This document shows, piece by piece, positions 42,301 to 57,700 of a DNA stretch of 64,000 nt. Position numbers and translations under genes: made by a program. Below the pieces are notes generated by a model. It was not told the origin of the DNA. It made no database searches and saw only the letters and a program-made list of their open reading frames with translations. Location of the stretch: assembly GCA_947359465.1 (NCBI GenBank), contig OX375872.1, forward strand, positions 14,357,018 through 14,421,017. The letters are read 5' to 3'. This DNA is from Metellina segmentata. Lineage: Eukaryota; Arthropoda; Arachnida; Araneae; Tetragnathidae. Every line of letters starts with the position of its first letter. Within the stretch, counting starts at the first letter, position 1.

Positions 42301-45300
42301 ACAAATGGAGAAAGCTCGAAATACTTTGTTCCATTTTCAGATTTTGGTATGCTTGATGAAGCCCACACATCAGAAGATGAAACAGTGTCAACTCCAAAAA
42401 CTATTAAGTTTTAAAATAAATTAGTAAATTCCAAATAAATTAGTATTTTTCATAAGAGTATGTCAAATAATATAATTTTAGTATTTATTATTTCAGCAAG
42501 AAAACTTACTAAACAGAACAATGAATACTTGAACTTTATAGTCATTTACATACATTGAAAATGACATTTGAAAATAGGAGAACAAATTTTCACAATATAT
42601 GTTGAATTTGTGTTAAAGAAAGCCAAATAGAAATGATTAAATGTTAAGTCTGAATCTGGAAAAGCTCAAACTCTAGCTAATTTTTAGGAATGTAAAAATG
42701 TTTTATTAAACTAAAATTTTTATGTATATAATATAGGAGAAAATTATACCACAATATTTTAATGATAAGTAAATAATTTCCATGATAAAAAAGTATCATA
42801 AAAAAGGTTCGTTGAAATTTATAAGTACTAGCAGTACCCATACGGTGTAGCCTGTGACAAAGTTAAGTTTTTAAAAAGTCAACCTCACTGATTCTGACAA
42901 AAACAAATTAAACAGTAATAAACGAAAAATTGCATAAATGATAAAAATTAAATATTCCTATACTTCCAAAAAGTCTTAAAGCTAAAGAAAAAAGCAGGAA
43001 ACATTAAAATTGAAGAAATGATCCAAATTCAAAAGTAAGTTATGACTTTATAATAGTAGAGATTATTTTAATACATTTTTGTCAGCATAAGAATAAATAT
43101 AACAAATAAATGTAAAGGATATATTATTCTTATAAGAAATTATTATGATTAAAATAAGGTTTCTGCAGCAAAGACAAATTTAGTTCAGTATTTAGCTTTT
43201 TCTATATAATTTAAATTGATTAATAAAAGTTTATAGAAATTTATGTTTTAGATTCTTCTAATTAAATATCAACTTATAATTTTAAGTAATTATATTCAAC
43301 TATTAAGTTAATTCAAAGACAACTTTCATGTCAACTTTCAACTTTATAGTGTGTGTGGGGGGGGGCGATAGCGCGGTTCTCTCATGTGAGTGGTGTGCAG
43401 CTCTTATGTAAATAAAATGTATGCATGAAGTATGGTAAACTAGAACTGATCACTGTCCAAAAGTAATTATGTTATTTGTTGTTACTAAATCTCTATATTA
43501 AAAAAAGGTACCGCCGCCGCAGGATTGAAAACTCGCTTCTTTGGCTCGATTGTTAGACGGTTTCCCAAGATAGTACGGAAAAGAAAATTACGAAATTAAC
43601 ATGTTTGTTCAAAATATTACAGGGAACAAGACAGAGAAGATATTTTTCCGATGCGGCTATTAGCTTAGAGTGCATTAAGTGTCAAAGTCGAAAAAGGCGA
43701 AATTTCTAATGCGAGTGAGTTTGTAAACACGTACAAATTTTCATTCTTCAGCCGTGAGTGTTTTTTAGAGTATATCTAAACTTGCATTTTTGAGGTTTAT
43801 AGAGTTTTTTTTAGAAATTTCAATTTGGTTCCTGATAATATTTTTTTAGAAATTCCGAAAAAATCGGGACCTTTTTGTTAAAACTGTCATATCTATAGCT
43901 TATTATTATTAAGTTTTTAAAGTTGAAAACAACACGGGAAACCTTAGAATGTGCTCTTTCGTACGGTACAACTTTTTTTCGAAATTGGTTAATAAATAAA
44001 TTTGATAAGATTAAAAGGTGGTCCTACAAATTTCGGAAATTTAGATCGTAATTTTCGAAAACTGTCATATCTATAGCTTAATTCTATTAGTTTTAAATTT
44101 GAAAATACTACGTGGAAGCTTAGAATGCACTCTTTCTTAGGGTTAAAAATATTATTCAAAAAATATTGTTCGAATTCTATCAATAAACTTTGTAAAGAAA
44201 ATCTTTCAAAATTAGATTTGCTTCCGGATACTTTACGAATATTGTCCATCTTAGCAGTTAACTGCCGAAAGTTTGGTTGATGCCTTATTAGGGCAGTTCG
44301 CACAAGCTTAGTTAGATGTTGATGAGTTAAAATAAACCGATGCGTATATCAATTAGGCATAAAATAGAAAGACTCGCAACAATACGAAGTGGCGAAAATT
44401 GAGATTAGGCTCAGCGCATACTCTTTGGTTTTAGGATATTTTTGTTCTGGAACAAGCAAGCAAAATATATTACATAACAACAATTGCTTTCGTTTGTGTG
44501 CATTGCTACGTGCAAGACTCGTGCGACCTACGTTGTCATACCAGCGCTCAGTCACTAAAATGATATTGCGATATTTTTACATTTCTTATACTGAATCTTT
44601 TGCTTCGAGTCAATGTTCTCTCAGCTATGAAAGCAACGCAGCTTTATATTTCAGCTATGAATCAGACTGACCGAAAGAGGGGTATCGGTGGGTAAACTTT
44701 TAAAAATTGAACTAATTTTGAATTTCTCATCGTTTGTTTTGTTATCAAAGAAAAATAAGTAGCTTTTTCAAATATTTCTTCCTGCAATGTGGCTTTAAGA
44801 GGTACTGCAGCTGGCCTCCCCTGCTTTATAGTAATTAATCTCAACTATTATAAAAGGAAGTGTTTGTATGTGTGTGGGGACTGTTGTGACGAATCTATAG
44901 CACTTACAGTTATGAGGTTTGGCACACAGGTAGTTCGAATTTTTTGCAATTTTAGTGCGCAAACCGAATTTAAAAATTTAATTTAGAACATGGAATGGTA
45001 ACAGCGTAAAAGATCGCAGATTCTAAATTTATTTTTTCCGGTTCATTTTGATTTTGCAGAGGAACGATTTGTCAGCAGACTAAAAAAAACAAATAAAGTT
45101 TTTCTGAGTTCTTTGTTCTATTTCCTAGATCGTTAAAGATAGAGTAAAATATTTCACATTAGATCGATACCTAAAAATATGATTTTCTTTAAATAATTAA
45201 TTTTTAAATTGAAATTTTTATATTTTTTCCTATAGGAACGGGCCATTGAGGGGAATGACGTTTTGATTCGAGATATCAGATTTAATTTCCTGCGCTCAAC

Positions 45301-48300
45301 AAAACAAATAAAAAACATTTTGACTGGCATTATTTAGTTCTTTTTAGTAAAATCGGGATCGTAAAATATGGATTGAAAATTTCAACGGATTTGAAATCTG
45401 CGGCAGATCGATACCTAGAATTTGATTTTCTTTTAATAAAATAATTTTTGAATTAAATCTTTATATTTTCACAAGAGATTGTAACGTCACGCCGATTGGA
45501 TATCTTCGCAATTGGAATTTGAGTGAATTTGACAATGGCGAGGCCATCGCGGCATTGCCCGTGGTGTTGGTTTGCGAAGCTGATGATTGCTGTTATCCAA
45601 TAGGCTACGAATAGGATGAAAAAGTACAAGATTGATATGCCCCGATTGTTTTAAGAATTATGAATTTGTGCCTATTCATATAAAATTAACATCATTGTCC
45701 AGATAATTCTAATTGAAATATACTTACATTTGAAACAAAAAATATTAATAAATACAAATTAGGTACTGATCCAAAAAAAAAAAAAAAAACTTGTTTCATT
45801 AAACAGTGAATTCTGTAAAAATATTTCTCTCTATATCACTTTTAGCAGAGTGCAATGATCTCATACGTTTTAAACCAAATTTTCAATTATGCAAACATTT
45901 GAATTTTAAAAATATATATTATTGTTGGAAGTTTTTCCTTGATTAATATTTATTGTTTGAACTTCAGATTGCCTAGAATAAATTTAATTAAAATCAATGT
46001 AGTTAAATTTACATGCAATGGGTACAAATTAATAATTGTTCATTATAACAATCAACTCATTTCAATTTTGTACTTTTATATCTTTTCTACTGTTATAAAA
46101 GGAAAGGAAACGATCAAACAATTCCAAGGAAGGAAAGCAAAACAAATTTTAAAAAAATTTGACTGGCATTGTTTATTTCTTTTTTGTAAATCGGGATCGT
46201 TAAAGATAGATTGAAAGATTCCTTATACGTTTGATTTTCTTTTAATAAATAATTTTTCAACTAAATATTTATATTTTCTCAAGAGATTGTGACGTCAGAC
46301 CGATTGTATCTCTTCGCAATTCGAATTTGGCCACATTTGACAATGATGAGGCCATCACGGCGTTGCCCGTGATGCAAACCAATATTACAACAAGCAAACC
46401 AACACAACGGGCAAAGCCCTGATGGCTGTTATCTAATAGGCTACGAATTCCCGGCAATAGCGAGCAGTAGTCACACCTGACCTCACGAAAAGAACTGTCA
46501 CGGGCAACGCCGTGCTGGTCATGCGTGGTTAGTGTGTCATAAATATGAGTCGAATAAAATTTGTAGTTGTAAAATATGCTAAACCAAAACTATGATGAAA
46601 TATCTAATTACCAATATTTTCTTCATTCAACTCAAAAGGTCTTGTAAATGTATCAGAAAAGTGCCACATAAGTATTCGTAAATATTCTTCAAAAGATTCC
46701 ATAATAATTTCAACACCTCTCCCGGTTGAAGCAGCAATTTGATTCCAATGATCCAAATATATAGGACTAAGAATGGCATTAGCAGCCTGCACTAGATTCT
46801 GCGATAGAGAATAAAATTAATATTTCTGAAAATATCTTAGAATTGCAACACTTTTTCAGGAACAAATAACAAGTTTTAATAAAAAATTATTTATAGTTTC
46901 ACTCTAATTTAGATCAGTTGACGAAGAGAAAAATATACACTCTATAACAAAATTTTCGGAGCACCAATAAGGAGTTGTCCAATTGAAATGAAATTTCGTA
47001 TTCAAAGACATTTTAACGAACATGCAAATTATTAAAATTTGGTGTCCAATAAATAAACAGTGGGAGCTCCAGCGCATCGGAACTGCGCATTCAGCAGGTG
47101 TATATAAGGAGCTATTCTCAATCTGTGGTCAAAATTCCTGTTGCATTTCGACTGCGGATAATTACGTCGACTGTAATAATGCCTCGCCGAAACATTCGTG
47201 CTCATTACAAGCATATGTCAGTGCTATCAGATTGCTTTATCGGATTGAAGAAGGCTGGTTGGACGAATCGAAGAATCGCTCGACATATGGGTCGAAGCGA
47301 TGCGGCGATTAGACGATGCTGACAAGAGTGGGTCAAGAACGGCAGATGTCAGCTTCGGGACGGCAGCGGTCGGCCTAGGGCACAACAGAACAGTTAAAAC
47401 ACAGCGATTGTCAGAGCAGATGTTACAGTACCGGATTCGTCGTTAGCAAGTATCCAATGAGTGACCCGCACGCATGTGTCCAGTCCAACATGACCCTCTG
47501 CAGACGACTAAGAGAGCGGAATTTACACTCGCGCCGACCTACATCTCAAGCCTGTACACCGTCAAGTCCGATTACAGTGGTGTTGGGCTCCATTAACTTG
47601 CAACGGCGGTGACTGAGGACGAATAGTCTTTAGTAACGAGTCACGTTTCCAACTGTGTCCTGAGGACAACCGCAGACATATATGGAGACATCCAGGGCAG
47701 CGTGATAGCCAGACCCCTTTGGTAGCCATTTCTGGCACACTTACAGCACAGCGATACGTAGACGACATTCTACGACCGGTTGTGTTACCATTCCTTTTGC
47801 GACACCCCGGACTGACTTTTCAACAAGATAATGCCCGGCCGCACACGGCACGTGTTGCTATGAATTGTCTTCGAACTTTCCCAACACTTCCTTGGCCAGT
47901 TAGGCTAGCTCTCTCTCCCATAGAGAGCACATTTGGACGTTATGGGAAGGCGATTGCAACCATCCCGGAATGTGATAATTTAGCTCGACAGTTGGAGACA
48001 ATTTGGCAAGAAATACCGCAGAACACCATCCGGGAACTATTTCAGTCTATGCCACGCTGGGTGACAGCTTGCATTCATGCCAGAGGTTTGGACCAACGCC
48101 TTATTGACTTCATCCCCTTGTAACGGTCAAACTCCGAAATAAATCATTCCATTTTTCTGAAATTTTAATCGTTTGTTTTTCTATGCATCTTCTTCACACC
48201 CACCAATTTTTTCGCAATCGGACGATTCCTTCTTCACGGTGGCAACAAAATCGTCGAAAAAAAGTTCCCTAATATTTCCACCATTTCCCTGATGGTCTCG

Positions 48301-51300
48301 CAAAAATTTCCCTGATTTTACAATTCCTTTAAGAAATGTCGTGATCCCTAAGTGGTATCAATATACGGTATCCACACGATAGTATGTTTAATATTTAGGG
48401 TCAGGTGGAGTAAAAGGATCATTTTCCACAAATATTTTGTATTTTTTCTCTTTAGATATTTTAATTGTTACTGTAAAGGTTGGAACCCTTAATGGATCAA
48501 TTGAAAAAACTGGAGAAAAAATACAAAATACTTTGATTATGAACTTTTTACAATTGACCCTACATTATCCTACTATACAACAACAACAACAAAAAAAAAA
48601 TACAAATTTTCACAAAAAATTGGTACAGCTTCAGTCTACGTTTTTTGCGGTGACAACGGTCTTGACGTATTTTTTTTCTTTTGGCGCTTTTCTAGTAGTG
48701 AGTTATGGCAACCCATCTATTATGGTTTTTGCTTTTTTCATGGCAACCTCGGCAAACGGAATCTTTAAATTTTCATTTTGATTATTCTAGAAAGTTCTTT
48801 CAAAATCCGTTAATCTGCAAATATATTTCATTGGTTCATTTGAAATAATTCTTTTCTTGGCGACTATAGAAGTGGGCCAAAAAAAAAAGCGCCAAGGCCG
48901 TTACCACCGCTATAAACGTAGTTGTACCAAAAAAATCTGCAAAAATGCGATTGCAAGCTAAATATTAATTTAATGCACAAAAAAACATCATTAGTTATAC
49001 AAATTTAAAATTTTATAACACAAGTTGTATCGCCGGCCTCACGGCGACGAGACGTTGTGGCTGCGGAAAAAAACTGTGTTTTTCACGGTGTTCGAAAATA
49101 ACGACGCAAGTGTACTTTATTCGAATTATAATTTCGACAAATACGATTGATTCGATTATCAAAGTACTCGTATTGCGCATCTCAAAAAAGGACAAACAAT
49201 AATAGTTGCAATTGAGGTGTCAAAATTTTAAAAATTTCCTGCTTTTTGTGAAATTTGGAAATTTTTCCTGAGATTTCCCTGATTTTTCGAGAATTAAAAA
49301 GTTCCATGAGAATTCCCTGATTTCCCGGTTCTGTTACCATCCTGTTCTTGGTGCATCGATGTATTATGCTACTTAACTCTTGTAATGACAAACTCAATGA
49401 GAAGTTATTCTGAGAGTAAAAAATTTTCAACTTTTGAAATCCATGAAATTTTGCATCATTTTAATCAAACAGTATATTCTAACACTAGCAATACACCCAC
49501 TATTTTGACACATCAATATGCATTAGAAATTTGATTAAGATGAATCATCCAAATGAAATGTGACAGTAACAAAACATGTTCATAATACATTGATTACAAC
49601 ATATTCTTGATCTGCACTTAAGAATAAACAAACACTACAACCAGTATTGTAACATCAAATTAGATTTTAAAATTATGTTAATTGAATTATGTAATGATGC
49701 TTGTTAAATTAGAAAGTAATATAAATAACAAAAGAAGTCTTTACAGCTCTGAATTTTAAGAGATGTAATGAAATATATATCATATGTAAGTTTTGAAGGG
49801 GTAGAGTGGTATTTGTAACGTCATAAATCAAACATCAGTTTCCTTGTAACGGTAATATTACAAATTATTAAAAAAAATTAGGTTACAAATACACATTTTC
49901 AATAATTAGGTTGTTTTATACATACAAAATAAAATAATTGCACCTACTTTTATGAAATCTCTGTCCTGTCTATGACTAAGATCAAGACCTGCTTTCTGTT
50001 TTTCATGTTGGATGATGTACTGGAAGAAATGGCTGAATATCAAAATATCATTTCCATATAAAGGGAAGCTTTTATTAATAGCAGCCTGTAAATCGAATGC
50101 CAACTCAACAACTATTGAAGTATTCAGTTCTATCAACCCTTTTTGCAAATTCTCAAGCTATAAGAAAATAAAATGAAATATATTTCAGCAAAAATATATC
50201 CAACCATAACGTACAAATAATTATTTTGCTTTATTACCTGCTCAGCTAATTGTAAAAATGATTGACTAGTGCATCCAAATAAATCTGGTTCACTCCATCC
50301 ATTTTGTTCACTACAAAAACGACTTGCTTTTCCTAAAAGTATTATAGTGCGCAATTATTATTTTGAACACTACATAATATGTAATACATATGATCTAAAT
50401 ATTACTCAAGAGCTTTATCAATGATTATCTAAATTGTACAACCTCAAACTTTTATAAGATATTAAATTTCAATTTAGATTTGCTACTTTAGAATTAGTTC
50501 ATTTAAATTTATGTAATTGGTTTCAGGTAATTTTATAATCATTACAATGCACTTAAAAAAGAAATTAATAAAATATTAAACCTTTGTAAAGATAACCAGA
50601 ATATCTAAAAAAATGTATAAACGTACAAAATGTTATTTTTCGATATTATTATTAGAAAACCTATAGTATTAATTATATTATCAGAGAAAAATCCAATCTT
50701 TAAATTGTTTTAATAAATATCCCCACTTACAAAGGTTTCTATAAACTGAAATTTTATTTTAGGGGAATAGAAATTTCAAATCACCTTGATGGTAAATAAA
50801 AAACCTAAATATTTTTAGAATACTTTTAATTTTTTGAAAAGCAGTTTCTTTACACACATATTCTTTATTCCACTTTTAAGAAATTTTTCTGTGTATTTCT
50901 TTTAATGAATAAAGTATTGTGACAAATAGTTGGAGTGTAAGATTTATACTTAAAAACCCATTTTCCATGCAAGTTGTGTTCATATTAAAATATTTTAATT
51001 TTTAATATTGAACAGAAAAATCTACAACGGGTTATTTTCATTTTTTATAAACAATAGCAAACTTTTATTAATTCAGTTTGCCAAATTATTTACAGTGCAA
51101 TTCTGGTTATGCACAACATATCATCACATAAATGCAGAAACTAGGTAACTTAATTTTTGGGGTTTTGTGATAAAGGGGAAAAAATTGCATGTCAATGCCA
51201 GTTTCATAAACAACTGCATTTTTCATTAGCTGATAGATAGAGCTTAAGCGGTCAAAAAAAATGCCTAGTTCTTGCATTAATTATCGCCGCATACCTTCCG

Positions 51301-51709
51301 GTGAGTCGGAGGATACCACTTAATTACATTCTGTATGATATCAGCATTATTAATTTAAGTAACACAAAATATTTGCATTCAAGTAACGATACATAAACAA
51401 AGCATAAGACAAAATCCCCATTGACTCAATATTCACTCACCACGTCAAGACTCAATACATACCAAATGATCCTTCAGGACAGTCTTGTTGAACAACTTCA
51501 TCAAAAAGTGTTCTTGGCCACCATATATCATGACTATAAGCCTGAGGACAACTATCATAAACCACTAAAATTGAAATTATAAAAATTGAAAAAAAACTTG
51601 GTAAACAAATATATTAACAGCAATATAGTTACAAATAATTTTAATAAATTTTGCTTCCACTAATATATTCTTGTAAAGTATTTTCAGAAAATCCATTTGT
51701 GCAATAATA

Positions 51710-51766
<57 letters not shown>

Positions 51767-54700
51767 TATGTGACATATTTCTACTAACCCTCGCATCCTC
51801 GTAGAGTAACTTCAGCAAATGGATTTGAGCAAGAATCACATCGGCGACCAATGACACCTGGACGACAATGACATTGCCCAGTTATAGGATCACATCCATT
51901 TCCGTAAGATCCAACAGCATAGCATCCACAGCTATAGCATACAACACTAGCAGGAGGTTGAAAATGATTATCCTATAAAGAAATATTACAATTTTAAAGA
52001 ATTTGTTCAATTTATAATGGATGCTGAATAGAGAATCAATTTTATAATAGTCTTATTACAGGGACAGCTGACATAGTCTACAGCCATGGCACTTCCAAAG
52101 GAAGAGCAGGAAAATTCTACTAGGTAACTATTCTTTTTGAACACATGCGATTTAAAGTATTTTAATAAAATTGAAATATTTGTCCCGACTTTTCAAACAC
52201 AGCATTAGATTGAGAGATACCCCATCAAGCATCAGCTCTAATTTAGTACAAAGAAATTGAGGCTGATAACTCAACAGGTAAAACTAAGATGAATCGTTGA
52301 AAGGTGACAAAATATTCGAATAATTAATATATAATGAAAAATATAGCATTCACTAGCATAATTAATTGAAAACTTCACTAAAGGGCAAATGATTTATGGA
52401 CTTTTACAATGAAATATGATTTCAGAATGCCATTATGTCAAAGAATAAGTGAGTATTCCTTTACTATCTGGTATCATCAAGCTATGTCATTTTTCAAAAG
52501 TAATTTGTTATTTATAATTGTTCTATTAACAATAGCTTTTATCTAATATTCAGTCTCAATGCTTTTATTCATACAAACTGATTAAAATTTTTCATGGTCA
52601 AGAGAACAAGCTTTTCAGAATTACACACATCTGTACAGCAGAAATGTTTTGCTTCATAAGTCATTGTTCATATATTTAAAAGTAATATGTGTATGAAGAA
52701 TATTATTGTATTGAATGGAAATCTAAGTGATTATAATAAAAGGTCAAAATGTGTCTAAAATAATTTGTACATTATGTTTATGTATGCTACCTATCATTAT
52801 TTCCATAGCCCTGCAAATTAAGTATTTGTCATCATAACAACACAAGAGCAAAATTTTGAACCATTTTGGCACTAACTACCCTGTTAAACAATGGGCATTC
52901 GGTTCATTTTACACCCCACATAAATACCATACATTCAAGGTACAACCAGTTTATGGACCACACATTCACTTTCTAACTGTAAATAAGACTTTATATAATA
53001 AAATGAATTCACAAAGAAAAGTAAAGCTCACATAAAAATATTATATAATTTTATATAAAAAAATATTATACCTCACAAGAACATTCGCCAGTTGTTTTAT
53101 TACAATCAGCACTGTAGCCTTTATTAGTATCACATTGACAAGGACCACAAATAGGATAGCCCCACCAATTGGATGGACAAGGTAGATCAAGAAGTGTCTC
53201 ACAGTATGCTCCAGTATGTTGTGCATCGCACTTACAATAATAAGTCCTCTGGTGTGATTCAAACAAAGAATTTGGAACTTCTTCTTCGCAAGTAGATGAA
53301 TCACTGCATGGGTTTAGCTGGCAGGCAGGAAGACATTGTTTGCCAAAATAACCTGTGATTCATAAGTATAAAATATTATAAGCATTTTTCCCTTAATAAA
53401 TAAGGATATTTTAATATCTATTTTTACATTTGACATATGAAGACTATCTCAAATCAATGCTCCTCTTTTAAGCTACCTAGATCAACCATTCTTAATTAAG
53501 AATTTCTGTTAAGTTTATGAAACAGACACAATTGCATTCAATAAATTTGGAAGCATGTAAATTCTTAATAAAAATATTCCATCAAAATTAAGTAACTCAA
53601 TTTGTAAGTTAACTACACAAAAAATAAATGTGATGTTTGTTCAAAGAATATACAGTTGATTTTTGAACAAAACATATTTTTAGATTGAAACATCTATCAA
53701 AATACAACTATTAAATCTATAATGTAGTTTAGAATAGAGGAGAGAAGAGTTAGATTTCAAGAGAATAAAGCAGAGATATAAGAGAGAACCAAATAGATTA
53801 TTATAAAATTGTAAAAAACTAATAATATAATATGAATGAAAACTCAAAAGGTTTCAGTTTATATATACCTGAATCACATTCACATGAATAGTTTCCCCAG
53901 TGGTCAGTACACTGGCTATTATAAGGACAAGGATTCGATGCACATTGCTCAGGTGAAAAACAATCATCTCTAACATTTACTTCCACCATAGGCCTCAACC
54001 AAGTACCAAGGCTATTCCCAATTTTGACATCCTAAAACATACAAATTAAAATCCTAATTATTCAAAAAGATAAATAGAATTGTTATACTAATAATTTAAA
54101 ATATCGAAAAAGGGCAGCAAATTCATAATTTTATGAAAATATATATATCATGCATTTACTTAATATAACTTAACAATGAATTATTATAATTATGTTTCAC
54201 AAAAAAGTATTTCTTGTATGCATACCTGTATGCATCCAATAAAAAATGCAGTTTTATCTTCATCTGGACTTTCAACTCCTCCAACAGATACTTTGCCAAT
54301 ATACATGCCACGGATATTAGCTTTAATCACTTTTTTCACCTATATAATCAAATATAAATAATAAATTTTGATTCATTTTTCATAAGTCATTAAAATTTTA
54401 TACCACCATTAAAAAAATATGAAAATGCAAACATTTTACTTTATATTTGCTTAATGTATAACAGGTTTGCATCGTCCAACTGTAACTTATTTTTGGATAA
54501 AAATATCTCATTTATCCATTTTGAAGTTTGTTTATAAGCTATATTTGAAATTTAAGAAATTTAGTTGAAGTATTAAGTTTCTTAAAGTATTATAATTAGC
54601 AGTTTGAAAAGTTATTTTAATGGAAGAAATGTAGAATCATTTATCTGAAGATAAACCATGTTAACCACCCAATGCTGAACATGCAACATGTATTTTATGT

Positions 54701-57700
54701 GAATAGGGAAAAAAGATCAGTGTATGAAATTTTTTAGTATCTAAGATAAGATGGTAGATAAACTGGTTTTTACTGTCATCTAAAAACTTGACTGACAAAA
54801 AATGACTTGACAAATCCTAGATAAGTCACCATGTAGTTATCCCAACAATATATTTGCTACAAATCAAGACCTCCAGGAGTGAAGGATAAAAGCCATAAAA
54901 ATGTACATAATTGGGTGATTAAATTAATAAAAAAAATAAAAGTTTCAATAAAACCATATAAGTATATTTATACCATACTATATATATCACAAAGGCAATT
55001 AGAGTAAAAGTTAAATTCACTTAAATGGTGCAGACCATGACCAAAAACACATATGCATACTGTGAAACTCAGTTAAGCAAGGGAAGAATATATGTCAATG
55101 AACAATTCATAAGCAATAAACTAAACAGTATGAAAAGGATGTACAGTTGGTTTCTCATCCAGTTTTGAGTGAAATTTTCAACTTATTTTCAATTATTAAT
55201 TAATAGATACTTATTAAGTAGAGTGAGTTATTAGAAGTGTTTCTGAAGAGAATGTATAGAACAAGGCTTCATCAATATAGATAGAGAGAATAGAAAAAAG
55301 CAGAACTCTTCAAGACAATTAGGAACTTATTCCCTAAATATTTCCCCACATACTGACTGCAGATATGTCACTACTGACTTAAGCACATAAATTTAAGGAA
55401 GGAAGGTGTTCCAAATTTCTTAAACTATTTGCATGTTCTTTGACTAAAAATTACAAGGAAAGTAATCTGAAAAAGCAACGAAAGATAAACTTTATTATCA
55501 AATCAAAATTAGACATTTTTTTTGGAAATGACCAATAAAGAATTAAAAAGCAACCAAACAACTGACAGAAATAGCTTTTATGCATTTATTTTTCATGAAA
55601 AAGAAAAATGTGTCTTTAACATCAATTTTGCATAGCATAGAAAATGTATTCCACAGCAAATATGATGCAATTTTTAATTGCTTTTTAATTTGGAAATTAG
55701 TAAAAAATTATGTAGAAACTTAATTCAACAAATTGAGATTTGACAGTGTAAAAGCAAATTTGTAAAATTAGGTGAACTTAAATTATATTAAAATCTTATA
55801 AACAAACATGAAATAAAAAAAGTAAGTTTGTGGCAACTACAAAACAATTACAAATAGTTTGTTGGGTCGGTCAAATACCGCTACAAGTTATACAAGTTAG
55901 CACTTACTATATACTGCCCATAATCCAAAGACAGAAGTAGCCAATTTGGAAACCATGTAGCTTCAACACTATGCCAATTACCATCATGTACTGTCACATC
56001 AGGCAAAATTAGATCTTGGTTGTTGAAAACATATCTAATATATCCATCCACAATCTGAAATATCAATTCAAAACATAAGAAAATTGTGCCTTCAATTTTT
56101 CCAATACATGCATACACATATAATATAAAAGTACTGTTCAATGCAACCAAGGATAGAAATTGCTAACATGATTTTTCAAATTAGGAATAGGCAATATCGA
56201 ATTAGAAATACAGCACAAATACATATAGTTAGGGTGACATTCATTTACACAGTACTAATAAAGAAAGGAAATATTCTGAAAAAGCTCTAAAATGTTGTAA
56301 TTTGTAAGTAAAAGCAAATGGCTCTATTTTTACAGAAAACCTGTCTGTGAAGTATTTTCTACACTACACATGAAAATTTACTTTTACTTAATTTATCATC
56401 TTTGATCTTCTTTAATGAGTATTAAAACTGTTTCCTCCATTCACAGAATAAAATATATATACGTTCAGAATAAAATCCATTAAAAAAAACCTTACATCAA
56501 TAATAATTAAACTGTTATGTCCGAGCTTGATTTGTAATAAAAGGCCATGGTCATGATGAGTCCTGAAGGAAATTCTTTGTACCCATGGCAGTTGAATTGG
56601 ATTAAGATGTGGAATGAAAACTATAAAGCCATCCCCAATGAAATGTTTAGCAAGTTGAACACCTAAAACACACACATTTCACCCATTCATTATCATAGAA
56701 CCATAAATCTAAATTATCATAAATTAACTTTCTGTGAGACTGCAAATTAAGTTTTATATACATGCAGTAGGTTAAATATAAAATTCTGTTAAGCAAGTTG
56801 AATTAAAAAAAAAAAAACATTTCTCTATTCATTATAAGATCTATTATTATAAGAATCATAAATCTAAATTATCTTAAAATCACTTTCTTTCAGACTAAAA
56901 ATTTGTGACAAGCATGCAGTTGGCTAGACATAAAATGAATCAATCAAAATACAATGCATTTAATTTTTCATCATAACAATATAAAATATGCAAAATAAAT
57001 TAAATGTATGCCAAAACGTTAAGATCATGAAAACAAAATAATATAATTATGTTTATTGATATATTATCAAATAAGTATGTTTGTTGTATCTCAGACATCG
57101 TTAATTATATTCCTTCAACTATTGCTAGTTGAAAACAATTGATTTTTGTTCCTGCGATTGAAATAAAATTTTTAACTATTCGTACAGACACGGAATTAAA
57201 ATACAACTTAGTAGCAATTAGAGGCAAATAAAAATCCTCAAGGGCAGCATAATTTGTACTTAAGATTTAGAACATACATTTCTGCTACAGGCTTTTCAAC
57301 AAAACAAATTTGGCAAGTTCCAGGTCGGGACTATTTTAAATTTTCTGAAACATAGATGGCGCCATGAGAGTTTGTAGTAAACTACATTCTTGGTTTTGCT
57401 CGTCAAATTGGTTCTTCAAAAGGGGCATTGCGCGCGTTTTCTCTCTTTTTCTTCTCCAGATTCTTCAGAACTTAAAAACAAGCAAAATAACAAATAATTT
57501 GGAAACAAACCAATAGCTTCCTTTTGATTGTTTATACTTGAATTGTACTTATTTATACATTTTAATAATTTGAAGTGTTCCTATCTATGGTTCGGTTATG
57601 TTTTGTCTTAGGTGCAAAAGAGACCGTACACTGACAAACGAAATAAAAAAAAAAGAAGAGAGTACATAGAATAACATTTTTTGGAAAAGAGCTTCCACAT

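Larger units (their letters stand above)
46938..49375 (+). mobile_element. Tc1-like transposon with nested insertions
   Basis: The left terminus CACTCTATAACAAAATTTTC follows TA at 46,936-46,937. The right terminal region (CAATCGGACGATTCCTT ... GGTGCATCG) is split by an insertion at 48,235-49,344. The transposase pseudogene lies at 47,179-48,123. The whole unit sits in intron 11 of the receptor gene, opposite to it. Confidence 0.8.

Noticed and set aside
45939..46214. 91-codon plus-strand frame
   Set aside because: It overlaps the start of a Helitron copy and has no recognisable product.
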